This document shows positions 10,961-23,178 of a DNA stretch of 64,000 bases, in pieces. The first letter of the stretch is position 1; each line of letters begins with the position of its first letter. The DNA lies in NCBI GenBank assembly GCA_963576725.1, contig OY755251.1, positions 36,049,302 to 36,113,301 on the forward strand, given 5' to 3'. The notes beneath the pieces are model-generated. The model was given only the letters and a program-made list of their open reading frames with translations. It ran no database searches and was not told the DNA's origin. Source of the stretch: Azorinus chamasolen (Eukaryota > Mollusca > Bivalvia > Cardiida > Solecurtidae). The translations under genes and the position numbers were made by a program.

Positions 10961-11397
10961 ATTCACAGCCACATGCGTTCAAACAAACGCATGTGCACTA
11001 TGTTGAAATGTTCTGTTGTGTTTCAATATGGGTCAGTAAGATTGATATACTGGTTATATCCGGTTACATGTTTGTTATCTATGTATCTATCATCCACATG
11101 GATATAACAAGTACATGTACGAGTACATAAATGTAATACGACTCACTGCATCTGTATTGAATGTTTCATTTCAATATATCTACGTCTAACTATTAAGATT
11201 GTTATCAGTGTCATAAGTGTGTGCGGAAAACTTAGATTTATGGTGAGTTACTTTAACGACTTAATAATCAAACAAGAACTAGAATATACACTGCTTTACA
11301 ATACCCGAGTGAAATATTCAATAATTTATTTAATATAAAACAACTCTGGTTCTATTGCATTAAATGTCCTTAATTCATATTGTAATACAATAAGTAA

Positions 11398-11640
11398 ATT
11401 GAGAGAGAGAGACAATTGCAGAGAGACAGACAGACAGAGAGAGACAGACACACACACATAGACACACAGACAGACACACATAGAGACACAGATACAGACA
11501 CACACACAGAGAGACAAACAGCGAGAGAGGGAGAGACACAGAGAGACAGAGACAGATACAGGCAAAGAGACAGAGACAAAGAGAAGGAGACAGACAGACA
11601 GATAGACATACATACAGACAAACGACAGACAGACAGATAT
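11398..11640. repeat. (GA)n/(GACA)n microsatellite
   Basis: Impure GAGA and GACA repeats about 240 bp long. Open frames here in all registers are products of the low-complexity sequence. Confidence 0.9.
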
Positions 11641-11644
11641 GTTC

Positions 11645-11945
11645 ATCGAATAGACTAACGGTGTAGATCCAAACTATAAGGCTCCAGTGTGAAAGTCATG
11701 ATCCGGATCTACACTGTGTAAAATGTTAATAGACGAACTAATTTTATGGGTGATAAGTGACGTTAGTGTGTTGTACTATATTTAGGATTTGTTCGTCAAA
11801 CAGACAAACAGTGTAGATCCAAACCATAAGGTTTCATTGTGAACCTCATGATCTGGATACACACTGTGTACAATGTAAATAGACATCATTTTAGTGTTGT
11901 TAGTGTGTTTGTACTATATTTAGGATATGTGTGCTTGAAATGATT
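11645..11945. repeat. Tandem duplication, about 155 bp, two copies
   Basis: Each copy has GGTGTAGATCC or AGTGTAGATCC, AACCATAAGG, a GTGAA(A)GTCATGATC segment, ACACTGTGTA, AATAGAC and TTGTACTATATTTAGGAT. Within each copy GTGTAGATCC and GGATCTACAC form inverted arms. Confidence 0.7.
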
Positions 11946-12029
11946 TACAATGAAAGTTTGTAAAACAGATTTGTCTTGTTTTAACTTCACGATTTATAAA
12001 AAGATAAAAAAAAAATAACAAACAACAAA

Positions 12030-12165
12030 TTGGCATTTTTCCAGTGGCATTTATTCCAGCGGCATTTTTTCACTTAACGGTGGCATTTTTCCAAGTGGCA
12101 TATTTTCCAGTGGCATTTTTTTCTGGTGTCATTTTTTTTCCAGTGGCATTCTTTCCGTACACCGA
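12030..12165. repeat. Minisatellite of TGGCATTTTTCCAG
   Basis: Eight or so irregular units of TGGCATTTTTCCAG with varying T-tract length. Non-coding. Confidence 0.75.
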
Positions 12166-12169
12166 TATG

Positions 12170-13090
12170 TCGAATACTTTAGATCAACAGTATTTAAAAT
12201 TTTAATTCTCATTTTAGTTTAATAAGATCTAGATATTAAGATATACAGTCTCATGGCGTTCATTTGTGTGTTGTAAAATGTCTTTCTGGATACTGTACAG
12301 TACCGTAGCAGATCTAGTAAAAGTATTTTAGAATAGATCTAGATCATATCAGTCTACACTATCTTTAGAACTAAAATTCACAATAATCTAACTTTTTAAA
12401 TATATCTAAATCGTTGGGGTTGAATTATGCTTAGCCATAGATCTAATTAGGCAAAACATAGTTATCTTCTATTTTTCGGAAAGATGTTTAACAAATCACA
12501 ATTTTACATTGTTTGGTAGTACTTACTGTTTCAGTAGAATCATTCCTGTTACGTAATAATTCATAACTTTGTTGATAAGACAGTGTTTGATAGATGGCAG
12601 TTGTGTGATCACTGACCCTTGTCCCCTGCTGAGAAATTAGGGGATTTACTGACCATCTGGCACCTTTGATCGTTACTATTTTCCTAGGTCTAGTTAGTAA
12701 ACAAGTGGGGAAAATTGCTTTAAAAGTTCGCTAGATGAAAGTGATAGTAAATCATGTTCAAAACGTATTTTAAACTAAAAAAACTAACAATAATTCATTC
12801 ATAGAGTAAATTCGCGACCCTGTGCGTTAACAATTCTTAAATATCGTATATATTCCTCGTCGAGCCGCCACTAAAAGCCATAGAGCAAAAATTAAAAATA
12901 GAAAATAATGATAATCTAAACGTTAATGTGTGTTTTACTTATGATGTTCGAGCTCATCCATAATTGGTGTGTGTTAAAACAAATTTTGTGAAAACTTTGA
13001 TGCCTTTCTTGCATTGTTTATCAGTAATGTAATAGCGGACAGGTCACGGGACATTCAAAATGGCGGCGGTCAATTTATCAAAAATAGAAT
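12170..13090. other. No feature recognised
   Basis: AT-rich sequence without an acceptable gene, clear inverted ends or tandem units. Confidence 0.4.
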
Positions 13091-13094
13091 CGTC

Positions 13095-13441
13095 TATAGA
13101 CAGATAGAAAAAAGGGCGATGGATGTAGGAGACGTATTGGGAACATTGCTGAAACAAAGCTCTTCACGCCCGAACGTTCCGATTACGTTTGCGTCAATGT
13201 TTAAACTATGAGCGCTTATAAAAAAGCAATGTGTTACAATTTCCCTGGTTGCTTTGAAATAGTGATCGAGGTAATACAGATTTTGCAATCACTTTCTTTA
13301 CCCTTGATAGTATGCGGCAGACTGTATAGATAGGTAGAAATAAGGGCGATGGTAGTAGGAGACGTATTTGGCATATTGTTGAAGCAAGGGGGCGATATTA
13401 GTAGGAGGCGTATTGGGTACATTGCTGAAACGAAGCTCTTC
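13095..13441. repeat. Direct duplication around GGGCGATGGATGTAGGAG
   Basis: The segment from CAGATAGAAAAAAGGGCGAT to GCTGAAACAAAGCTCTTCA recurs about 230 bp downstream with an extra internal part-copy (GGGGGCGATATTAGTAGGAG). Coding potential not supported. Confidence 0.6.
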
Positions 13442-13689
13442 AGTGGAAAAAGGTAAAGATCTACCATCCATGCAAGAAAATTAGTTATCGGAAAAACCAA
13501 ACACAAATATAGGTCTGCGCGATACGCGCAGCCCAATTAGCAGTATACATGTATTTAGGCTGAGTAAGTAATGTAATAATATAGTCTCCAACTGTCTAAC
13601 ACAATTCATTTTCAGTATTCCAAAACAAATAGTATTGTTAAAATATTTGTATGCGGGAAATAAAAGTACCGACACTTGAAAGCTGTAGA

Positions 13690-13825
13690 CCCAGACGAGT
13701 ATAGGGTGACTCCCCCATAGGGTGACTCCCCCATAGGATGATTGCCCTATGGGCCATTGCCTCTTAGGATAATAACCCTTTAGGATTATTGCCCCATAGG
13801 CTGACTGCCCCTCAATATAAAAAAA
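13690..13825. repeat. Minisatellite of CCCCATAGGNTGA
   Basis: Units such as AGGGTGACTCCCCCAT, AGGATGATTGCCCTAT and AGGATTATTGCCCCAT follow one another about seven times. Unit length is about 17 bp and drifts. Confidence 0.7.
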
Positions 13826-13998
13826 AATATTATTATTTTGTAAAAAAATAATATATAAGTAAAATTTAATAGCTCGAAAAGCAACCCTCTGACCAGGGTC
13901 TTCACTGTTTATTATTCAAAATCATATAGCAAATTTAAAACCTTATATAATGAATGGAATCTACGGGTAAAAACTGACGGGCCATTCCACCTTAAAAT

Positions 13999-15256
13999 AT
14001 AACCCTTTCTCTAATATAAACGTGTTTTCGTGCATTTGCAAACAGCGCAGACCCAGATCATACGATTCCTATAGGAGTCTGCTCTGTTAATAAAATTGTA
14101 ATAGGCACGACACTAACATACATTTCATATCAACACCAAAACTATCTTGTCTACAAATGCCATTTAAAACATTAGCTTATAATTTAGTTATAAATATTCA
14201 TGATATCATTATTTCTTACATGAATACTGAACAGGGAAAAGGTTAATCATCACAAAGTAACAGAATAACAAGAATGTTTTCATAGTTATACAATTCATAA
14301 AAATATGTTTGCTTATCCCTTTACCATAATTATATAAACATATATATGTCCATGCCTTTGCAAACAGCGTACACCAAGATTTGGATGCGCCTATTGGAGC
14401 CGTATCATCGGGACCAACTCTGTTTGCTTATGAAAGTATATCAGATCTGACTCTACATTTTCTACCAGTACCAAAAACGTCATGTACCGTGTACCTATAC
14501 CATTATGAAAATCAACTAATAAATATTATGATGTCATATTTTCTGACATAAATATTCAACAGGGAAAATGTTGAAAACTACCGACAACCAACCTTAAGGT
14601 TACGAATTTAGCTAAAATGTATACCTGACATGACCCGGCAACAGAAGTAAAAATTCTGAAAGCATCGATGCTTTTTCACGTGCTTGCAAACAGAATAGAC
14701 CCGGATCAGATGGCTCCTTTAGGAACCGTATGATCAGGGTATTCTCTGTTTGCTTATGAATTTATGTTGGATCTGACTCTACATTTTTTCCAATACCAAA
14801 ACATCCTCAGTAAATATGCTATTATAACAAAATAATTTAATAAGTATTCATGATATCAGTATTTCTTACAAGAATATTCACGGAGTGAAGGGTACCAGCC
14901 AATTTATATGTGTATTACGATGTCAACTCTTAATTCTGGGTGAAATTTCACGCCTTATGATTTTAAATTTATATAAATTTGCAACAAATAACTTTTTTGT
15001 CATGGTTTGCAGTATAGTATCCTGTGATAGGAAATATGGTACACATCTTTAGGAATGCGTGCACGTTTGTAACTCTAATCAGTATTATACCCTTTAGATA
15101 TGACCCTTTAACAAATGCAGTTTATATTTGTTATTAATTGATCAGTTTCAATATGCAAACAAACACAGCAGATCCTGACCAGACAGTTCCTATAGGTGCT
15201 GTCTGATCTGGGTTTTCTCTGTTTGCTAGTGCGAGAAAAGGCGGGATAAAGCGTTA
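13999..15256. mobile_element. Four TTAA-type MITE copies in a row
   Basis: Related copies lie at 13999-14246, 14313-14574, about 14640-14895 and about 15140-15256. The first three show TTTGCAAACAG near the left, a hairpin with GATCAG/CTGATC-type arms, and a right part with AATATTCATGATATCATTATT ending in ACAGGGAAA(A)GGTT. The last is truncated but keeps GCAAACA / TGTTTGC arms. Centres carry variants of CCTATAGGAG. Clustering suggests repeated insertion into, or local duplication of, the same sequence. Confidence 0.65.
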
Positions 15257-15456
15257 ATTGACATCACCACTCATAACTCATACTATTTAAATGGTTTTAA
15301 GATATTATTTAAAAAAATCAATATTTTTAATTTCGGTTGGAGTCCAAAATACTAATTTTGTTTATAATATTCAAGATTCCAATCTGATTATTATATGTTA
15401 TTACACTAAATATTTTCACACTACATGTATACAGTTTTCCTTGGTTCCGTACCACC

Positions 15457-15536
15457 CATTGAAAAAGACAGATTCCAATCAACTGCCACCTATAGGCGTG
15501 TCACTCACCATTAGTTAACATTGCTCCCTCTCTATC

Positions 15537-15572
<36 letters not shown>

Positions 15573-15762
15573 CTCTCTAGTTCCTCACTGTATACTGAAC
15601 ATATAAGCTTGTGACGCATCGACTGTCTGTATGGTTCTCTAATTCTCTCTCCTCTCTCTTCTATCCCTCCCTCTCCTCTCTCTTCTCTCTCCCCCCCCTC
15701 TCTCTCTCTAAGTCCCTCACTATATACTGCACATATAAGCTTGTAAGGCATCGTCTGTATGC

Positions 15763-15795
<33 letters not shown>

Positions 15796-16084
15796 TCTCT
15801 CTCGTCCCTCGTTTTATACTGTACAAATAAGCTTGTGATGCATCGACTGTCTGTATGCTTCTCTCTCTCTCCTCTCTTCTCTCCCTCCCTCTCCTCTCTC
15901 TTCTCTCTATATCCCTCCTCTCTCTCTCTCTCTCATCTCTCACAGTCCATCACTGTATACTGCACATATAAGCTTGTAAGGCATCGTCTGTTTGCTTCAG
16001 TACCTTTAAGACCCACCCATTGAAAAAGATATAATCCAATCAACTGTCATCTATAGGCGTGTCAATCGCCAATAGTTAACATTA

Positions 16085-16151
<67 letters not shown>

Positions 16152-16330
16152 AGTCCCTCACTGTATACTGTACATATAAGCTTGTGACGCATCGTCTGTC
16201 AGCATGCTCCTCTCTCTTTCTCACTGTCTGTCTCTCTGTCCGTCTCTCTGTCTCTGTCTGTCTCTCTGTCTGTCTCTGTCTCTGTCTGTCTGTCTCTCCC
16301 TCTCTCACTCTCTCTCTCTCGCGTGCCAGC
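15457..16330. repeat. Composite array: (CT)n blocks alternating with a conserved 50-bp segment
   Basis: Pure or nearly pure CT tracts are separated by five copies of a segment containing GTCCCTCACTGTATACTG, CACATATAAGCTTGT and GCATCGTCTGT (around 15580, 15712, 15805, 15948 and 16151). A flanking direct repeat beginning CCCATTGAAAAAGA and including CTATAGGCGTGTCA brackets most of it (15457-15530 and 16014-16090). Long open frames rich in Arg/Glu or Ser/Leu come from the CT tracts and are not genes. Confidence 0.85.
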
Positions 16331-17575
16331 AGATATGAATTAACTACGTCAATTGTACTTTTGTGCTAGATAGAAATTCCTTTAACCCTTCTTCCGCTGA
16401 GTTTTCATATATAAATGCCCTCTAAGAAAAGAAGCGCACGCCGAACTCGCGAAACAACTGAATACATCCTGAGATTTTCATATATTAAAGATTCAGACCC
16501 ACCTCCTACATACTAGAACATGTGTCCTCATACTATCATTGATCTAATCCAGACCAGTTTGCCTATCGCCTCGTTTGTCATTGTGGCATATTTATTGAGG
16601 AGGGTCTCTAAGTTGGAAATGAATGTTCCTAACCAAGGCCAAAAACATGAATCGTATGAAAAACTCTGAAGTGCACCGCATTGACCCCGCCCACCCCTCT
16701 AGAGGACCTCAACCAAGATTGACGTGTCGTCATGTCTTTCACAGAAATATAAGAACTGAGTGTGCACTGTTCCAAACAGTATCATATGATGAGATTATGA
16801 GTGAATTTCCGCTTCATTATGATAGCTGAGCATGGGTTTGCTTCCTCTTCAGTATAATTATGTGTTCTTAAAAGAAGACCGATTTTAATTCTTGAAATGA
16901 CAAAATACTGGGTATTTCATTTATTCCGAGGAATAGAATTAGTTGACATGATAGCCGACTGTCGCGCAGATATTTAGCAGATGACAATCCGAACAATCGA
17001 ATTTCATTAAGCAAGCAGACGATATATTCATCTATTTTAGTTATTAAAGTAAGCTACTTCCTCCTTCATAAGATGTAAACAGGGTTTATACTTATGTCTC
17101 AGCGCATGCTCAGTTATACAAAACCACAGAATTCCGTTCCGGCGTGTATTCGCGCATGAAATGTGTGTTACTGGACGGTTTGTGTAGTCCTTGACAAAAT
17201 GTGTATTAATGGATCGATTGTGCATTCACTGCAGAAAAGTTTAACTGCAATATACTGTATAGGCATATATTTGTGTGCTTTTGGACTTGAGCGGCGACTG
17301 GTGCACTTCACGAATAAAACTCGGCTAGCTGCGGATATATAAGAAACATCATAGTGTATAAGTGGCACGATACGTGTAAGTGTATATTGGCCGGAAAGTT
17401 ACTTTTACAGAGGCGTAGAAACGAATATTTATGGAGGAATGGGTTAAATAAAATGTTCAGTCAGAAAAGAATTACTTCTGCTGAATCATAAATCGGTTAA
17501 AATATACTCGTATCATTCCTTTTTCCAGTTTGCAGCAGTTTCACGCGCCGGAACCGGGGCTGGGAGGTATGTGGG
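16331..17575. other. Non-coding spacer
   Basis: A TTAACCC edge at 16384 and a GGAATGGGTTAA edge near 17437 are probable remnants of TTAA MITEs. No gene supported. Confidence 0.4.
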
Positions 17576-17597
17576 GCTCAGGAAGGCTTCCCAGAAA

Positions 17598-17776
17598 ACG
17601 TGGGCGTTAAACATGGGCTGCGGTCCGCCAGGGATGGGCGGGTCCTAATACATAAAAGTTCGCCAGAACTCCCATTGTGTATAACCAGAATTGGGCTGGG
17701 GCCCGCCAAGTGGGTGGGTGGGCCTCTGTACATTAAAGTGCGCCGGACCCCCCCCACACACACACACACACACACG
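17598..17776. repeat. Two GC-rich part-repeats followed by (CA)n
   Basis: GGGCTGCGGTCCGCCA...CATAAAAGTTCGCC and GGGCTGGGGCCCGCCA...CATTAAAGTGCGCC are diverged copies about 90 bp apart. A (CA)n tract follows at 17755-17776. GC content is well above the surroundings. Confidence 0.6.
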
Positions 17777-17793
17777 TGTATACTACTATCTCC

Positions 17794-17829
<36 letters not shown>

Positions 17830-18065
17830 CCACATTTATATAGCGCTCTTTTCACACTGGATATGTGCGTTCAAAAGCGCTTCACATGGATGAAATCACT
17901 AACCGGAACGATCCGCATGATTATCCAGACAATGAAAGATGTACAATATATATGACATCGCTACCCGGAAGGAACTACATGATTTTCCACCCGGTCAGTG
18001 AAAGATAAGCAAAAGATATACAATAGGTATAAAATCACTATCCGCAAGGAATAGCATAAACTGTA

Positions 18066-18570
18066 TTAACAAACTTGATACAGACAAGTTGACTGAAAGC
18101 CATGCTCATCAATATCACAAATTAGAATAAACTATATTAACAATTGACTGAAAGCCATGCTCATCAATACCACAAATTAGAATAATCTGTATTAACAAAA
18201 CTTGATACAGACAAGTTGACTGAAAGCCATGCTCATCAATATCACAAATTAGAATAATCTATAATATATTAACAAACTTGATACAGACAAGTTGACTGAA
18301 AGTCATGCTCATCAATATCATAAATTAGAATAAATGGGCTGACTGAAAATCATTCCATTTATATGACTATTGGGTCAACTGTTAGCTTGATAGGTTGGCT
18401 GAAAGCCATTCCTATCCTGAACTCAATTGCCACTGTACATGACTACTGGGTCAACTGTTAGCTTAATAGGTTGGCTGAAAGCCATTCCTATCCTCAGCTT
18501 AGTTGCCACTGTACATGACTATTGGGTAATCTGTTAGCTTAATAGGTTGGTTGAAAGCCATTCCTATTCT
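18066..18570 (-). repeat. Tandem repeats in the 3' UTR of the CR1-like element
   Basis: Two sets: about four units carrying GACTGAAAGCCATGCTCATC with ATCACAAATTAGAATAA, then about three units carrying GGTTGGCTGAAAGCCATTCC and CTGGGTCAACTGTTAGCTT. Both share GGYTGAAAGCCAT, so they likely derive from one ancestral unit. Confidence 0.75.
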
Positions 18571-18637
18571 GAACAAAACTGTCCTAGTAACAAATGTTGA
18601 AAAAGTGCGTTTTCAGACACCTTTTGAAACATGCCAG

Positions 18638-19978
18638 TTACCTTGCGTCTCTAATGCCTGAAGGTAGAGCATTCCAAAGTTTCGGAGCTGCATGCATGAA
18701 ACTTCTCTCACCGTATTTTACCTTACGACTTTTTGGCACAACCAACGACAGTGATCTGCTTGCTGACCTTAACTCTCTGCGCGGCCTGTATACGTCAAGC
18801 ATGTCGACAATGTACTTGGGAGATTCATTGTGCATGGCTTTATACGTAAGAGTCAGAATTTTGAATTCAATCCGATGTTGAACCGGAAGCCAGTGAAGTT
18901 CTTTCAAAACCGGCGTGATATGATTATATCGAGAAGTTCTGGTTATGATGCGGGCTGCTGTGTTTTGCACTCTTTGAAATTTCCGCAGTGAGTTGTTTGA
19001 AATCCCATGCAGCAGTGAATTGCAGTAGTCTATTTTCGATGTAACAAGAGAGTTTACCAAATTCTTGGTAGCATCAGGTGAGAGGTACTTTCTAATATGG
19101 CCTATTTGTCGGAGCTGTGCATAACTAGACCTACACACGGAATTGACATGTGATGTCATATCCATTTGTGAATCGAGCCATGCACCGAGATTCGTTATAC
19201 ACAAAGATGGCCTGATTTTAGAGGGTCCTACTTGCACACTAAGCTCTGCAGGTACTTCTGTGTTTTTTGTATGAAACAGAATGACCTCAGTCTTGTCAGT
19301 ATTGAGCTTCAGCATGCTCTGATGCATCCAAGAGACTACTTCTTCGAGACAGTCCTCAACTCGCGATAAAGCCTCCAGTTGACAGGATATGCCCTTGGGC
19401 TTAAAGGACAGGTATAACTGTGAGTCATCGGCATAGAAATGTTGATTAAGCCCATGGTTTCTGCAGATTGAGCCGACAGGTTTCGTGTACATGATGTAGT
19501 GTTTTGGTCCTAGGACGGAACCCTGTGGCACGCTATATTCCATTTTAACTGGGGTGGACAGTTCTCCATCTACTGAGACTATTTGATAGCGGTCATTCAG
19601 GTAGGAGGTTATCCACTCAAGAGGTTTTCCAATAATTCTGAAGTCTTTTTCCAGGCGTTTTAGCAGAGTTTCATGATCGATAGTGTCAAATGCAGCCGAT
19701 AAGTCCAGCATGACCAGAACTGTTATGTCGTTTTTATCTAGGGATTGAAGGATGTCGTTCTGAACTTTCAGGAGAGCAGTCTCCGTTGAATGATGCTTTC
19801 GGTATGCCGACTGATGATGCTCATGTAGTCCGTTTGAGGTCAAGTGGGACTCAATGCGCTTGTCGACCACTTTTTCTAACACTTTGGAGACAAATGGCAA
19901 ATTCGAAACAGGCCTATAATTCCTAAGTTCGTTTGAATCCAGATTCGGTTTCTTCAAAATAGGTCTGACATGTGACAT
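18638..19978 (-). pseudogene. CR1-like reverse transcriptase domain
   Basis: An open frame of 446 codons on the minus strand. Motifs in order: NYRPVSNLPFVSKVLE (RT block 1), HQSAYRKHHSTETALL, the catalytic LDLSAAFDTIDH (first Asp), SVPQGSVLGP, FYADDSQLY (catalytic Asp pair), then the typical C-terminal tail RSFMHAAPKLWNALPSGIR. A TAA stops the frame at 18638, but the same frame continues with LACFKRCLKTHFFNICY to a second stop near 18590, so the first is a premature stop at the very end. The RT copies element RNA into the target site. Placement in the CR1/L2 side of the Jockey superfamily rests on these motifs and the (TAA)n tail. Confidence 0.88.
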
Positions 19979-20071
19979 CTTGAAGTTTTTTGGAACGTAG
20001 GCCGTGTCTAAAGAGGAGTTTACAATTTTTGTCAGAATCGGTAGGAGTTCACCAAGGCATGACTTTAACAG

Positions 20072-20959
20072 TCATGTAGGTATAGGATCCAGTTCACAGG
20101 ACTTGCAAGGGGATGCCTTAATGATCTGTTCTACTTCCTCTTCTGTAGCTGTCACATAACTATCAAAAGGGTTCGTTGCATGCTGCATTTCAGTAATAAC
20201 TGGTGCACTCGATACAGTGTCTGATGCAATATCTGCCCGAATTGTGTCCACTTTGTTGACAAAAAAGTCACTGAAGTCTTGTGCAAATTGTCTTGAGGAC
20301 GAAGTCTTAGGCAATTTGATGTCACTAGTTGCGCCTAGCAGGTGCTTAGTAACTTTGAAAAGACTCTTTGAGTCTGCCTGGCAAGATTCTACTTTCTCTG
20401 AGTAGAAATCAACCTTTGCCTTTGTCAACAGCTTGTTTACGTTGGCACACTGTTCTCTGTATAGTATAGCTGGTGGTCTATTGTGAGTCTGGATTTTTTT
20501 CCAATTTATTTCCAACTTGCGCCGTGCATGTTTAGCATTGTGCAGTTCCTGGGTATACCACGGACATGGTGATCTGAGTGTTATGGTTTTAGTACACAAT
20601 GGTGCATGTTTATCGGCAAGTGCCGCCAGCGCTTGTGTATATGTGTTAACCAGCTCATCAACATCTGTTATTTGCAAACTTACTTTGATGGGTTCAGAGT
20701 TGATGAGATCTCTTTTAAATGAGTCAACATTAATTGCCCTAAGTTTTCGAAATAAAACAGTTTTTCTCGCTGTTGGAGGTTTAGCCGCCTTTGCTTCGAA
20801 AGTTACGGAAAAATGATCGCGCGGAACTTTACCAGTGCCGTCAGATAGTCCTGGATCGGCGACCTCAATATTTGACACACAGTCATCACCGTTTCTCGTG
20901 ATAATAACATCAAGGGTATGTCCACCTACATGAGTGGCTTCATCCACATGATGTTGCAA
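20072..20959 (-). pseudogene. CR1-like element: end of AP endonuclease domain and linker
   Basis: 295 codons on the minus strand. The start reads THVGGHTLDVIITR, a usual C-terminal box of the AP endonuclease, followed by PRDHFSVTF, with the Asp-His pair of the catalytic site (an S to R change in front). The rest is the helical linker leading to RT (CPWYTQELHNAKHARRKLE; LFKVTKHLLG). A frame break separates it from the RT frame at about 20070-19980. Confidence 0.8.
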
Positions 20960-20989
20960 TCCAAATGACTCTAGTGTACTAAAAAGTTA

Positions 20990-21947
20990 ACTGTGTTCCT
21001 GTCACTTTGATTGTCAAGATGGATGTTTAAGTATGTCACAAGTCACAAATTTAGATAGGAAAAGTGGCCATTCATTATCAAGAAAATCTCCGGTTATAAG
21101 GCCATTTCCCCGAAATGGCGGTGGTCTGTAAATGACTACTAGGCGTAGAGTGAAATCTCGGATACTTACGGTGCAGTCCATGTACTCAAAATTTGAGAAA
21201 TCGCCATCTCTTGTCGACGAATGGAGGCGAAGTCCTATTGAAGTCTAATCTGTATGACTGCCACCCCGCCGCCACGGTTGCCATTGCAGCGAGGGACATG
21301 TTCAATTTTGTAATTGGTGGGAACTAGTTCACTTAGGCATGATTTGTCTACAGAACTACCGAGCCAGGTTTCTGTAACGGCTACCACATCTAAGTCATTT
21401 GAAACAATATAGTCGCAAGAGCTTTGTTTTTGACTGATCTAGGATTTATGCTGCATACTTTTACAGAACTCTGAATTCTGGCTGGCGTCGGAGGTTCGCG
21501 TTTTACAAGTACAAGATTGTCCGTTTCCCTGGAAAAGGGCACTGCTGATAATTTACCAGTGTTTCTGTGAGGTTTTGAAACAGTGGGTCGGATTATCTGG
21601 GGTAACTCTTTCAAGTGATAGAAATTTACGCCAGCAGATGGAATTTCCCTTTTGATCTGACGGTTTCCAGAAACAATTGGAATTGATTGGGGTATTTCCC
21701 TTAATTTGTTTAAAAGAACACCTTTATTTACATCCCAAACACGCTTTGACTTCGAGTAGCCCCCTCTCCAACCCCTAAATTTAGCTAAGCCAAATTGCCC
21801 GAAGTCTAACAGTCCTAGCTGTTTTAATATTGATACTACATGTAATAGGTTGCTGGGTTTTAAATTGGGCGATAATTGCCCTATAAAAGAAAGATCACAC
21901 CTTGTATAAGTAATCCGCTTCTCCACTAATCCACTTCTCATCTCCAC
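20990..21947 (-). pseudogene. CR1-like element: N-terminal region and start of endonuclease, frameshifted
   Basis: From 21947 a 185-codon frame starts MEMRSGLVEKRITYTRC and reaches VKVCSINPRSVKNKA, the first endonuclease box. It is then lost. Other frames carry LDVVAVTETWLG (catalytic Glu), GNRGGGVAV and VVIYRPPPFRGNG down to about 20990, so at least two frameshifts break the endonuclease. No separate ORF1 was recognised upstream. Confidence 0.75.
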
Positions 21948-22504
21948 CTGTATATCCTAATGCCTGGCGCTCACACATTTTGTTTTAAAAGTCCAATATG
22001 GCACAAAATTGTTTTATTAAATTCACTTTTTCTGTCAAATCACACAACAGAAAAAAAAGTACCATAATCTGTTCACAATCCCTTCATGCACATTTGTGTC
22101 ACGTTTCGGAAAGTTTTATAAAGTATTTTCCTCTTAAAACTATGTAAAACATCAGAGCAAAATTAATGCAACCTTCACACTTTGGCGCATGAATACATGC
22201 TCTCCTTTAGGTGATCTCATTAGAGGGGTTTTACTGTAGTTCTTTTCATGCGACATTAGGCAGACCAATACAAACATTAACACTTAGATTTTCTAAGTTT
22301 AGAAAATGCAAATTTTCAAGCACTGAACAGTCACAATTGTGTCAAAACATATTTCAATTGGGTGTAACATGCGTATGTCTTGATATTATTCATTCACAAA
22401 AATTAGCATCTAAATGAAAATGTAGTAAAGTCAAGCAGGAAAAGCCCCCCACAAAACGTCAACATCAGGAAGTCACAGTATAAGTTAAGTATACATCAGT
22501 TACG

Positions 22505-23120
22505 TGGCATTTTCAGTGTCGCAGTGCCCTCACCTCTATACCATACTATTACGTATAGCAGTGCCCTAGACCTAGCCCAACCGATATTATTACCAGTAAG
22601 GCGTTTTCGTGACGTTATGCCTTTTCTTATCATACTCTTTCGTAAGTTGTGGCCTCACATAGTGTTGTCTGTCTTCGATGAGTTTTAGTTTTTGTTTAAT
22701 AGTGCCACTAAAATGTTGTCCGTGTTGAGCTTGCAGGGAGCTGTTATACGTGTATATGTATGGTATATTTGTATGATATGTTTTCTATGAGCGCTCTTAA
22801 TTTGCTATGAATCGGTGCTTGTAGACTCGAAATATGTTAAACATCATTCGGTGTCGTGTTTGCTTTCAGTATCGCAGTGCTTTAAACTCCAAAATATCTT
22901 ATTTAGCGTCTCGTTGCCCTAAATCCAGCCACACTGAGATTAACTTTTCATTCTTTTCATTGAGGCGTTTTGTGATATGTATTTCCATACTCATGCATAG
23001 GTTGTGGCGTCACGTCGTGTCTTTTGTTTGTGATTAGTTTGGTTGACGTTCGATTTTACGGCACTTCAAATATGATATCGGTGTGAAACAGGCAAGGAAC
23101 AGTTCTGAGAAAGTTGTGTA
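22505..23120. repeat. Diverged tandem duplication, about 340 bp
   Basis: TTTTCAGTGTCGCAGTGCCC...GGCGTTTTCGTGA...GTTGTGGCCTCACATAGTGT at 22510-22660 matches TTTCAGTATCGCAGTGC...GGCGTTTTGTGAT...GTTGTGGCGTCACGTCGTGT at 22864-23020. No coding pattern is preserved between copies. Confidence 0.6.
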
Positions 23121-23178
23121 TATGTGTGAGACCGAATTTTAATTGTGCTTCGAGTGGTGCTGTGAATGAAATCACAGG

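Larger units (their letters stand above)
17788..21960 (-). mobile_element. CR1/L2-like non-LTR retrotransposon, nearly full length, inactive
   Basis: One minus-strand element of about 4.2 kb. In its own order it has a leader region (about 21950), an endonuclease-linker segment with several frame breaks, a reverse transcriptase with an intact YADD box, a 3' UTR with tandem repeats (18570-18060), a conserved stretch near the end (AGCGCTTTTGAAC...AAAGAGCGCTATATAAATG) and a (TAA)n tail at 17828-17788. Microsatellite tails of this kind replace poly(A) in the CR1/L2 group. No target duplication was defined. Breaks show it is dead. Confidence 0.85.

Noticed and set aside
11326..11658. Ser/Leu/Cys-rich and Asp/Thr/Arg-rich open frames
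   Set aside because: Products of the (GA)n/(GACA)n microsatellite, open in three frames at once.
15515..16369. Arg/Glu-rich and Ser/Leu-rich open frames
   Set aside because: Products of the (CT)n tracts. No codon bias or domain.
18594..18881. Plus-strand frame over the LINE
   Set aside because: Shadow of the minus-strand reverse transcriptase, as is the frame at 20517-20816.
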